Assembly: GCA_019693395.1 (NCBI GenBank) | Contig: JAAMXP010000914.1 | Location: forward strand, 1 to 16,182 | Source of the DNA: Ettlia oleoabundans | Lineage: Eukaryota > Chlorophyta > Chlorophyceae > Chlamydomonadales | Length of the DNA stretch: 16,182 nucleotides | Direction: 5' to 3' | In this document: piece by piece, positions 8,521-16,182 of the stretch | How the letters are laid out: every line of letters starts with the position of its first letter | Numbering within the stretch: the first letter of the stretch is position 1 | Notes under the pieces: model-generated | Database searches by the model: none | The model's input: only the letters and a program-made list of their open reading frames with translations | What the model was told of the DNA's origin: nothing | Translations under genes and position numbers: made by a program

Positions 8521-9994
8521 TCACTCCCCTTTTGGCTGCTCTGCCTGCTGCTGCTGCTGCTGTGGCTCAATGCTCCTGCTGCCATCCAGCTCCATGTCGG
8601 CTCCCTCACCCGCCTCCTCAGCATCGTCAGGCACATCGTCCGCCTGCACACCACACGGTGGTTGCAAACCGGCATTTTGCTCAAATCAAGGCAGGACAAT
8701 GGCAGGCTGTAACGCGAGGGGCAGTCTTGCATTCGATTCGTAATGCAATCCTGCCCGCTCGTCAGCCCGTGAGTCATGTCATTTTACCTACCAATGCTGG
8801 CATGCGAGTAGCACTCTAGATCACCTTGCTCTTCGCGACATCCACAGTAACAAAGCAACATCCAGCTGGCGGCAGCTCCAGACATGCACAAAAAACCAGG
8901 TAACCTTGATCTCACCTCGTCAACCTCCTTGGCTGGGGCGGAAAAGGAGTTTATGAGGTCTACCACGTGCTGGTGGCCTCGGCTCAGGGCGTCATCCACA
9001 GGCGTCTGCTCCATCCTGCAGTCAGAGGTGGGGCAGTGGCCAAGCAGCATTGCAGAGCAGGCAGGGAGCTGGGTGGGGAGGACAGAGACGCTGAACGGCT
9101 TGCGATCCTGTTGTATAAACCAGACTTGGGGCTTTTTTGGTGGCTGTCCCTGTCTGCGAACGGGCAACAATCATGCACAAATGGGGCAAGAGCCAGACCA
9201 AGGCAGAAGTAAGACACATGAGCTGCATATCTCCCACCCCTGTTGCTGGAACAAAAAGCCCGGTCACACACGAGCAACTGAGGTTGACTCACTCACTTGT
9301 TGAGTGCACTGGCGTTGGCGCCTGCCTTCAGCAGCAACCGTGCCACATCAGCATGTCCCATCAGGCAGGCCCAGTGCAGCGCGGTGTTGCCTGACTCGTT
9401 AGCCAGCCCCACTTGCTGCGATTGCGGAACACGACAGGCATGCAGGCAGTCTAAGGTGGCAGCGAGGGTATGTAATATTGATCACACTTGGGCACAGAGG
9501 GGTGCGCAGTAAGGTGCTGCTGTCCGTAGAATGCTGAGCAAGAAAAGCGCGGACCGGCTGGTGGTGGATGAGACGTCAACAGCCTGAGGTAAGCGAGACT
9601 AGACATGGGCAGCAAGAGGCCACCTACCGCGTCGCTGTCTATAAGGAGTTTCACAATCTCCACGTGACCATTAGCTGCTGCCATATGCAATGCTGCGCGC
9701 GAAAAGTGGGGAGATATCATTAGCAGTAGTTACAAAAGCACTGGGCGGCAGCGTGTGGCGGCGCGCCGCCGCCCAACCCGACCTGCAGCATGCGACTGCA
9801 TGCGAAGTGGAGGGCACTCATGGTGGCTGCTGTGCGTCACTTGAAATGATATAACCCTTACTCGCACCTGCCTTGCCCCACTCGTCCTGGGCATTCACGT
9901 CCACTTTTGCCTCCAAAGCCTTCTGCACATCCTCGATATCCCCAAAACGGGCACCATCTATCAGCAGCTCTATCAGTTCTTCCTGACTGGCCAT
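8521..9994 (-). CDS. YAR1: Small ankyrin-repeat protein, Yar1-like ribosomal chaperone
   Basis: Five exons (9994-9868, 9692-9628, 9415-9297, 9015-8916, 8643-8521) join in frame to 177 residues ending in TGA, with introns of 175-281 nt, all GT-AG. The product is nearly all ankyrin repeats: IDGARFGDIEDVQKAL (about residues 12-35), ALHMAAANGHVEIVKLLI (43-60), NTALHWACLMGHADVARLLL (about 74-93) and TPVDDALSRGHQHVVDLI (108-125). The TALHMAAANGH ... GNTALHWA ... NK layout and size match yeast Yar1 (about 200 aa), the dedicated chaperone that keeps ribosomal protein S3 (uS3) soluble before 40S assembly. The tail (138-177) is acidic (ADDVPDDAEEAGEG) and ends in a six-Gln run, comparable to the acidic Yar1 tail. 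Start: the Met at 9994 has A at -3 and G at +4 and precedes the first repeat. The frame is open upstream to 10129, but that extension shows no family similarity. Ortholog-level assignment is inference; another short ankyrin protein is possible. Confidence 0.87.
8715..8761. repeat. Imperfect 17-bp hairpin inside Yar1-like intron 4
   Basis: The segment folds on itself. 8727-8733 pairs perfectly with 8742-8748 around an 8-nt loop. After a symmetric 2x2 mismatch, 8719-8724 pairs with 8751-8756. After a single bulged G at 8757, 8715-8718 pairs with 8758-8761. That gives 17 Watson-Crick pairs in 47 nt. It lies within the intron between exons 4 and 5 of the Yar1-like gene. Confidence 0.7.
9757..9770. 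repeat. 14-bp perfect GC palindrome
   Basis: GGCGGCGCGCCGCC reads the same on both strands and is made only of G and C. It lies in intron 1 of the Yar1-like gene. GC-rich simple sequence is common here, so function is doubtful. Confidence 0.6.
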
Positions 9995-10603
9995 GCTCCC
10001 AAACCGCCGCAAGATGGACAGAAGGGTGGCTGCGGCTGTTGCCTGATTGCCTGCAACACGTGGAATATGACTCTCCCTGGCCTGAGCGATCAAAATCGTT
10101 ACCGCTGCTCTTGTTTCATTGACCAGCACTCATGCTGGTGCCATGCACACAGCGCCCGCTTCGCCCATGTCAACAGGCTGATTACAATCTGTTGTAGTGG
10201 CAGCACCAACACAGAAGGCAGAAAGGTTTCAAGAACCGTACAACAATAAATGTGCAGGGCAGCAGGAGAAAAAATGATGGGACACGGCAACTACAGAAGC
10301 TCCCACAGAATGCCGAGGGATGAAGCGTGCGAGTTGTTCATGCTAGTCGGAAAGGGAGACGCAGGGCTGCTGTTGCAGAGGAGCAGCCAAGGTGCACAGC
10401 CCGACGATACACGCAGAGGAGCAGTTTGGAGAAAATCAACGTGTGCAGACATGCTTAGATAAGCCGGGGCGGCAACAAAGGGCGCTGAGACCGCAGGTGT
10501 GCGCTTGTGCATGGGGTGGGGGGGCTGTGGGGTTAGGTGACATCGTGTGACGACGGGTGTGAGCACGCTTATGGGACTGTGCCAGTTATTATTTTAATTG
10601 CTT
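9995..10603. other. Intergenic: 3' UTR of Cys-rich gene and promoter of Yar1-like gene
   Basis: No protein-coding exon is recognised. The right part should be the 3' UTR of the cysteine-rich gene, and about 190 bp on the left should be the Yar1-like promoter and leader. A frame in phase with the Yar1-like Met stays open to 10129 but shows no family resemblance. Confidence 0.45.
10182..10186 (-). terminator. Candidate polyadenylation signal of the Cys-rich gene (TGTAA)
   Basis: First minus-strand TGTAA after the stop codon at 10604, about 420 nt downstream. It sits about 190 bp before the Yar1-like start codon. Confidence 0.35.
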
Positions 10604-13600
10604 TCAGTAGATAACAACTGGCAGCTTGTAGCGCACGCAGCCGCCAGTGCGGGGGTCTGGCCTGAACTTATCACTGGGCCAGCACTTGGTGCACCTCCTG
10701 CGGTTGCCATCACACTTCTCACAGAAGCTGTACTCCTCGTTCTTTGTCATGCACTTAAGGCACTTGCCCCTGATCAGTCCGTAGTTGATCACGCACTGCG
10801 TGCACTTGTTTTTAGGTCCACACACCTCGCAGCGGGGCGCACACTGCAGGACAAAGGGGCGGGCCCAGCAGCAGGCCAAGGTTGTAAGAAGCGTGACGGG
10901 ATGTAGCCAGCACGATTTGATTGGCCAACGAGGGCTGTAGTATTATGGGTGGAAATGGTGGTCAGGGGTGCAGGCATGGAGCCAAGCTGCGGACTGGACC
11001 AGCAGCGGCAAGTTTGCCCTTTTCATTGCGCACCTGCCTTTTGCTTGATGCAAGCAGCAGCCAGGGTTACAAATACAACCCCTCAGCACTTCTTCCGCAA
11101 AGAAAACGCGTGCTGCACATTTTAACCATTTATGTGAGTGTGGTAGGAACACTGTGCTCACCCTGAGGCACCGGTTGTTTTCGAGGAAGAACTTGCCCAC
11201 GCACTGCCTGCACTGCCTGGTGTTGCCGCGGCAGTCGTAGCAGTTTTTCACGCTGCACTTGGGCAACTTGTCGCAGGTGCGCTTGGAGTTGTGAATGTAG
11301 CCATCCTGCAAGGTGAGCGTGGGAATGGGGGTTAGCGCGTGCAATCATGGGGCGGGCCGACTGGCTGGCTGGCTGGGTGACTGCAGTACATACGAGCGGG
11401 CTGGTAGGCTGGGCATGGGTGAGGGTACGGCTGCATAGTAATGCTGCATTGCTGCAATTTGTTGCATGCACCTGGCACTGCTTGCACTTCCTGCCATTGG
11501 GGGTGCAGGACATGCATCCCTCAATGGTGCACTGCAGTAGGTAAGGGAGTGAGGGCGGGGGCAGGAGGGCGTTCAGCTGGGTGGCTGGGTCCGTGGAGGC
11601 TATGAGGTGGCGGTGGGATATGCTTGCAGGCTCTGGCTTGTCGCAGCAACAGCAGCATGCACTGTATTGCTGGCAGTGCAGGTGTCGGGTGCAAGCACAA
11701 CAAGTGCGGGTTGCCTGCCCACCTTCCTGCACTGGCCGTTCTTGGTGAGGTAGGGTGAGGCATGGGAAGAGGGGTCGGTGGCGCACGCTGTGCACTTGCG
11801 GAAGTCAGCCTGGCACTTGGCACAAAGCGGGCTGGCGCACTGCAGGGGGCAACAAGAGGGGCAGAAGGGGTTCGGGTTACATATCATGGAACCGGGGGTG
11901 GAGGTGCCTGTGCCGCAGGAAACGTAATAGCAGCCCGAGTGGTCACATGACAAGGGAGCAAGCCAGGTGGCGAAGGACGCGCCAGGCAGTGGAGTCGCCC
12001 CCTTCACATGCACTGCCACACCAGCAGCCACAACGGCGTTGCGCAGCAGGCATTGGGCACTCACCGGGCGGCAGTTGCCCTTGCCGTCCTTCCCAAAGCC
12101 GCGCTCGCCGATGCTAGGCAGGCCGTCTTTGCATGTGTTGCACTTGCGCCGGTCCTCATTGCAATCCACGCAGCCCCTGGAGATGCACTGCAAGCATGAC
12201 AGAGCAAGCAGGCTAAATATAGCTGTGCATTACGCTGTGCAAGTAGCTAGATGAGCATCACTGGCCAAATGACGATCAATTTGTGCTCGACTTTTGGCCC
12301 ATAAAACTCCACTCCACCCACACTGAGCCCATCCACGATTCCTTTACCACGAGCTCTCCTACTTCGCCCTCACCCACGCACCATCCTGCAGATGTTCTTC
12401 GGGTTCAGGCCGTAGCTGGGCCCTCGGCTGTTGGCCACACAGGTGGTGCACTGGCGGTCGGCCCCGCACTTCTCGCAGTTCTTGCCCTTGCATGGCACGC
12501 ACATGCCCGCCTTCAACACATAGCCGTCGTTACACCGGATGCAACGTTTGCCGGCCTTATTGCACGAAAGGCAGCCAGGATCGTTCACGTTGTAGCACTG
12601 CAGGGGCAGGGTGGCCAGAGGTGGGAGTGAGGGGTACACCAAAGTAGTTGAGCCGACCAACCTTTGGAGCGGGCAAGTTGGGCAAAGCTGGGGGCTGGAT
12701 GGGGTCGGTGGCACCACTTGTGGCATGTACATCTGCCTGGCCTTTATGGCAGCACCGCCTGACGTGTTGACAGCGGCATTGCCTGCCTCTATGACACACA
12801 AGCCACCTCACGTCCCAGCAACCAACACCAAGCCCTCTTCTTTCTAATCAGCAATGATTGCTGCCTAGCGTATTCACCCTGCGGCAAACGCCCTTGTTGT
12901 CCTGGTACACTGGGAAGCCGGGGTTGCCCCAGCTGAGTGGCTTGTCATGGTTGGGCACCCCCACGCATTGCAGGCACGTGCCAGGCTTCTCAGTCAGGTC
13001 ACAGGTCAGGCAAAGCCGTAGCCCAGCGTCTGTGCACTGCACAGGGAAGGGGCAAGGGGGGTGGCGGTGCAAGAGGTGAGGTGGCACAGTAGGAGGGGGG
13101 GGGATGTGCAGGGCACTGGCGCAGTTTATCACAGGTTGAACTGTAGCGCTATTCAAACAATGACAAGGAATCGATGTTCACAAAACGCGGGGTACAAACT
13201 GTGCCACTAAGCTTTTTGCGGATGCAGGCTGGTAGTTATGTGGGGAAGCATGCCACAGGTGGAGGCAACCTGCTGCATATGACGTTAAGGCGGGTCAGTG
13301 GGCAGCCGGGTAAGGAATGCGGGAAAAAATTGCGCACACGGACCTTCTGGCAAGCCCCATTAGCGTTGAATCCGTAGCCGGGCAGGCAAACAAGGCACTG
13401 CAGCGCTGGTTCATTGCAGAGGGCGCAGTTTCCGCCCGGCGCATCATTGCACTTTTGTGATGGGCCCCAAGAGATGTGCACGCCACCGGGAATGCCAACC
13501 TGCAGCAATCGTTCCGCAGTGGCAGAGAGTTTAAACCCGCACGTGCATGCAACAGTTCTGCTGCTGGAGGCTGCAAAACAATGAGCGGCGACTACTACCA

Positions 13601-13807
13601 GCAGCCGGCAGTGCCGCCGGTGGTGCCGCCACCCGGCCAACTTCCTAAATGCTCCCAACCGCCCCGCCGTCGGTTCATATCGCCACCCCAGCCTTCCAAG
13701 CTCACCTGTGCCGCGCCTGCAAGGAGAAACAGGCAGCCAGGGGCTGAGGTCAGTCTAGCGGGCCGCGGGACCGGGGCGCTCTCGCGTTTCTTCTGAAGGT
13801 CAAGCAT
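10604..13807 (-). CDS. Cysteine-rich, probably secreted protein of ten furin/growth-factor-receptor-like modules
   Basis: Nine exons (13807-13706, 13499-13344, 13036-12878, 12597-12382, 12187-12065, 11839-11723, 11531-11472, 11305-11162, 10843-10604) join to 438 residues ending in TGA. All eight introns are GT-AG and all are phase 0. Residues 1-34 end in APGCLFLLAGAAQ, a possible short signal peptide; an in-frame TGA two codons upstream of the Met fixes the start if exon 1 is right. Residues 35-438 contain 60 cysteines in ten modules of about C-x3-7-C-x2-C-x5-8-C-x2-C-x10-26-C, resembling growth-factor-receptor cysteine-rich (furin-like) repeats. Exons 3, 4, 5, 6, 7 and 9 each begin exactly at a cysteine codon after TGCAG. 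Exons 4 and 9 carry two modules; exons 7 and 8 share one. There is no kinase or transmembrane segment; the protein ends in RYKLPVVIY. Disulfide bonding and export are inferred; a metal-binding protein is the alternative. Function is unknown. An alternative first exon (Met at 13658, read straight into exon 2) also has a hydrophobic stretch but ignores a good splice site. Confidence 0.83.
11361..11376 (+). repeat. (CTGG)4 microsatellite
   Basis: Four CTGG units in tandem inside the intron between exons 7 and 8 of the cysteine-rich gene. Confidence 0.8.
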
Positions 13808-14474
13808 GTCTCACCTAATCGAACCAAGCACTGCAAAGCTAGCAGGCCGCATAGAGCGCGAGCCCATGTCGTCATGTCGCTAAGGGCCGCCACTTCTTTG
13901 GCTGGAAGTAGTTTAGCAGCTGAACGATAGCGCGCAGGCTACAAAGGGAATATGTTCGCTGGCAAACCGAAGCACGCGTCCTATGCCTTATCACAGACCA
14001 AGAGACGGAGCGGCTGGGTTTGAAGGATGATTCAAAGTGGAGTTATGGAATTGTCGGCAACAGCATGTACGAAGACGAAACCACTTCAGAACAGGCAAAT
14101 GATGCTTGCCGCAGGAGCCGCCACGTTTATCCCAGGAACCCCCGGCTTCGTCCTGCCAGCTGGCGGCAAAAGGCGGTCTTTTGCCCTGTATTTTCCAAGG
14201 GTTTATTACATGTCATTACTGCTTGGCCATGCCTGAAGGGCAGACAATAAAAGAGGGGCATGTGGCGCATGCATGTGGAAGTTGGCAAGCAGCTGCAACT
14301 TTCATTCCGTCTCGACATCCCCGTTCTTCTGCCCCTTCCCTCTTCCTTCTTTTTCCTGCTTTTCGTTTATCCCGTTGACATCATCTCCTTTTTTCTAACT
14401 TAAACAGTAATCCATAAGGGGGAGGGGGCGCTGTGGGAGAACGCAATAGGCTGGCGGTCGGCGTCAAGGTGAAG
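13808..14474. other. Intergenic: ABCF 3' UTR and promoter of Cys-rich gene
   Basis: No exon is recognised on either strand. The right part, to about 14190, should be the ABCF 3' UTR. The remaining roughly 380 bp should contain the promoter and leader of the cysteine-rich gene. Confidence 0.5.
14206..14210 (-). terminator. Candidate polyadenylation signal of the ABCF gene (TGTAA)
   Basis: First minus-strand TGTAA after the ABCF stop codon, about 265 nt downstream. Confidence 0.45.
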
Positions 14475-15770
14475 CTACTTCTTGCCCTGCTGCCGCCGCT
14501 TTTCGTCACGCTCTGCCTGCCGCCGCGCCTCCTCCGCTTCCTGTCAAAACATTTGAAGTGCACCAGCAAGGCGAATGGGTAGTGAGCTACTGGGCAAACA
14601 GCAGAAGAAGATGAAAGGAACTAACCTCTCTGCACGCTCCCCACCACTGGCAAGGCAAGTGAATACATACCCAACCGCAGCAATTCAACATCACTCAGCA
14701 CCACAATGTATCATAAGTATCAACACCGACCAACACGCAGACAAACGAAGCATGTTTTTGAAGGGGTGATTGCAAGCAAAGCTTGCCAAAAAGTAGCGCT
14801 TGCCGCCCACTCCACCACCCCACTGCTTGCCGAGACCGCTACACCACGCTTAGAACAGCCTGGCGGATAGCTGGCTGACGCTGGCTGTTTTGCTGCCCAC
14901 GCACCTCCTGATCCTTATGGCTGCAAACTGAGCTCTCACACCCTCCAAACCTTGTAGAACAACATGAGGTGGATGCGGTAAGGACAAGCACCACACAGAC
15001 CAACACACCTGCTCATCCAGCTCTGTCTGGATCTCCTTGATCAGCTCGTTCTTGTAGTCCTCAAAATCTCCGTCCCAGCTGTGCACCTCCCCATCCTCGA
15101 CTATCCACACTTCGGCATGCTCTGCACAGCACAACAGATGCACAGAAAAGGAGTGGGTTGCATGCCACAATGACAGGACACGATGGCGTAGGTATGCGGG
15201 GTAAGGGTAGGGAAATGGGGGTTGGCGCAGGGGCGGGGGCGAGGGGCAGAGGCGGGCGGTGCGGTGCGGTTGGGTTAGCAGCAAGCAGGTAGGGTGGGAG
15301 CCGCATCTGCCTCCGCAGGCAGACCAGGCTGGCAAGACAGGCAGGCGGGAAGGATGGTCTACTGGCAGACTTGGCAGGGAACAAGCCGTCACGCAAGCTA
15401 GCAGATGAACAGACGGGCAGGTGGGTGGGTGCTCCAGTGCTCAGGGACAGCACAGCAGGCATAACATGTTGTGGCAAAGCGGCTTGAGGCACGGGCAGGC
15501 TCAGGCAGGCTGCAAGACTTGCTTCTCGTGAATCGCATTACATTGGCCGAGCGGCCAAGCAGGCCGGCTCAGCAGGCCAGCATGGTCCCGTCGGAAACTG
15601 TCTGCACCCCTTAACCTTTGTTAACAACAAACAAAAACGACAGACCACACAGAATGAGCCGACCCCTTGCCTGCATCGTCGCATATGCGTGACAGCAAGC
15701 GTGCGTCGTGTGAGATGACCACCACCCCGCCCTCAAACTCCTCCAGGGCTTCCGCCAGGGCATCAATGGA
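14475..15770 (-). CDS. ABCF-family (GCN20/plant ABCF4-like) ATPase, 3' part only
   Basis: Three exons (15770-15671, 15121-15009, 14540-14475) give the last 92 residues, ending in TAG; the 5' part lies beyond the right edge. Exon a encodes SIDALAEALEEFEGG followed by VVVISHDARLLSRIC, the region just after the Walker B/D-loop of the second nucleotide-binding domain, with the H-loop His in SHD. Exon b encodes VWIVEDGEV ... WDGDFEDYKNELIKEI, the C-terminal signature of soluble ABCF ATPases such as plant ABCF4/GCN4 and human ABCF1. Exon c is a short charged tail rich in Arg, Glu and Gln ending GKK. ABCF proteins have two ATPase domains and no membrane segments, and act on ribosomes and in Gcn2/eIF2 stress signalling, so a cytosolic translation role is inferred. 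The first intron begins with GC rather than GT (GATGCAG/GCAAGG); phase 1 joining restores CDDAEHAEVW. The second intron is GT-AG, phase 0. Upstream, more than 400 bp to the window edge is intron. Confidence 0.92.
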
Positions 15771-16182
15771 CTGCAATGGTGGGAATGGTGGAGCCAGTGG
15801 CGGTGATGGGTGGCGCGCGCATGTTGGTAAATAAACTAGTATTTTGGTTGGTTGGGGTGGAGGACTTTAGGCGAGTTGAGGGTGTATGCAAGGGGCTGGG
15901 AGAAAGCAGTGACGGCAGCGCTGGCAGGTAGCCAGGTGGGAGCACAAAGACAGCAGGCACAGGCAGGCAATGGCAGCAAGCAACAAACAAAGGTCACCCC
16001 AGGCCCGTGTTTCCAGGACAATTGGGGGGAGGCATGATCGCAATTGCAGCACCCCTGCCCTCGCAAGCGGGCTGCAACTCTGACAGGTGACCATGCCGGC
16101 ATGGGCAGCCTCAGTGTTGCATGCTTGTAATTGTTTCGTGCCAGACCCGCCGCCCGCGCCTCAGATGCGCCCCCCCCCACAC
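15771..16182 (-). other. Part of an ABCF intron, right end open
   Basis: No Walker A, signature or Walker B coding segment (for example DEPTNHLD) can be read on the minus strand here. The acceptor TTGCAG ends the stretch at 15771, so it is taken as an intron of more than 412 nt continuing past the edge. It contains G/C homopolymer runs near 16150-16180. Confidence 0.6.

Noticed and set aside
9995..10129. 45-residue N-terminal extension of the Yar1-like protein
   Set aside because: The frame is open but shows no similarity to Yar1. The Met at 9994 has better start context and directly precedes the first repeat.
10604..13499. CRISPR-like or satellite repeat array
   Set aside because: The regular spacing comes from exons coding cysteine modules. 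The DNA of the units is diverged and the spacers are ordinary introns.
13500..13658. Alternative start of the Cys-rich gene at Met 13658 with hydrophobic stretch LLVVVAAHCFAA
   Set aside because: It reads through a good acceptor (GCTGCAG at 13500). The 13807-13706 exon has an in-frame upstream stop, a GTGAGC donor and phase 0 joining. It is kept as an alternative, not preferred.
14541..15008. Extra ABCF exon inside the 468-nt last intron, or read-through of exon b (VCWSVWCLSLPHPP...)
   Set aside because: Read-through gives a Pro/Ser/Cys-rich sequence unlike any ABCF tail, and the GTGTGT donor plus GACAG acceptor join in frame to a charged tail ending in a stop.
15541..15590. tRNA-like segment (GGCCGAGCGGCCAAG resembles a Ser/Leu tRNA D-arm)
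   Set aside because: No B-box (GGTTCRANTCC) follows at the right distance, no acceptor stem can be formed, and the segment lies inside an ABCF intron.

Overview
This window looks like nuclear DNA of a green alga. The most likely group is a trebouxiophyte of the Chlorella/Coccomyxa type, but the sequence does not settle the genus. The signs are GC-rich, compact, intron-dense genes with 90-550 nt introns of GT..(T)GCAG form, CAG/CTG-rich low-complexity coding tracts, short intergenic gaps, and the pentamer TGTAA (the usual chlorophyte polyadenylation signal) downstream of several stop codons. The standard code is used (TGA and TAG stops). Nothing bacterial, plasmid-like, phage-like or CRISPR-like is present. 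No long open frame in the window is an intact gene; each gene had to be assembled by joining exons whose splice sites keep frame and restore family motifs.

Six genes can be assembled. From left to right: (1) 771-1757, minus, ISU1, the mitochondrial Fe-S cluster scaffold (3 exons, 173 aa). (2) 2430-5723, minus, a CCR4-like/ANGEL-type exonuclease of the endonuclease/exonuclease/phosphatase fold carrying an N-terminal CCCH zinc finger (9 exons, 635 aa). (3) 6053-8039, plus, a DUF455 ferritin-like protein (6 exons, 391 aa). (4) 8521-9994, minus, a small ankyrin-repeat protein resembling Yar1, the chaperone of ribosomal protein S3 (5 exons, 177 aa). (5) 10604-13807, minus, a cysteine-rich, probably secreted protein of ten six-cysteine modules, encoded by nine exons with every intron in phase 0 (438 aa). 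(6) 14475 to beyond the right edge, minus, the last three exons of an ABCF-type ATPase.

Genes 2 and 3 are head-to-head and share about 330 bp of upstream DNA. Genes 3 and 4 are tail-to-tail and their predicted 3' ends overlap. The left 300 bases look like a tail-to-tail junction between ISU1 and a gene outside the window. The genes do not form a pathway. Several touch RNA or translation (CCR4-like, Yar1-like, ABCF), but gene order in algae rarely carries functional meaning.

The most distinctive item is gene 5, where exon borders coincide with cysteine-module borders: 60 cysteines divide exactly into ten modules. Other points are the CCCH finger on the CCR4-like nuclease, a glutamine-rich insert inside the DUF455 protein, a GC-AG intron in the ABCF gene, and a strong imperfect hairpin inside an intron of the Yar1-like gene. 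All exon boundaries were read by eye from the sequence and have no transcript support here.
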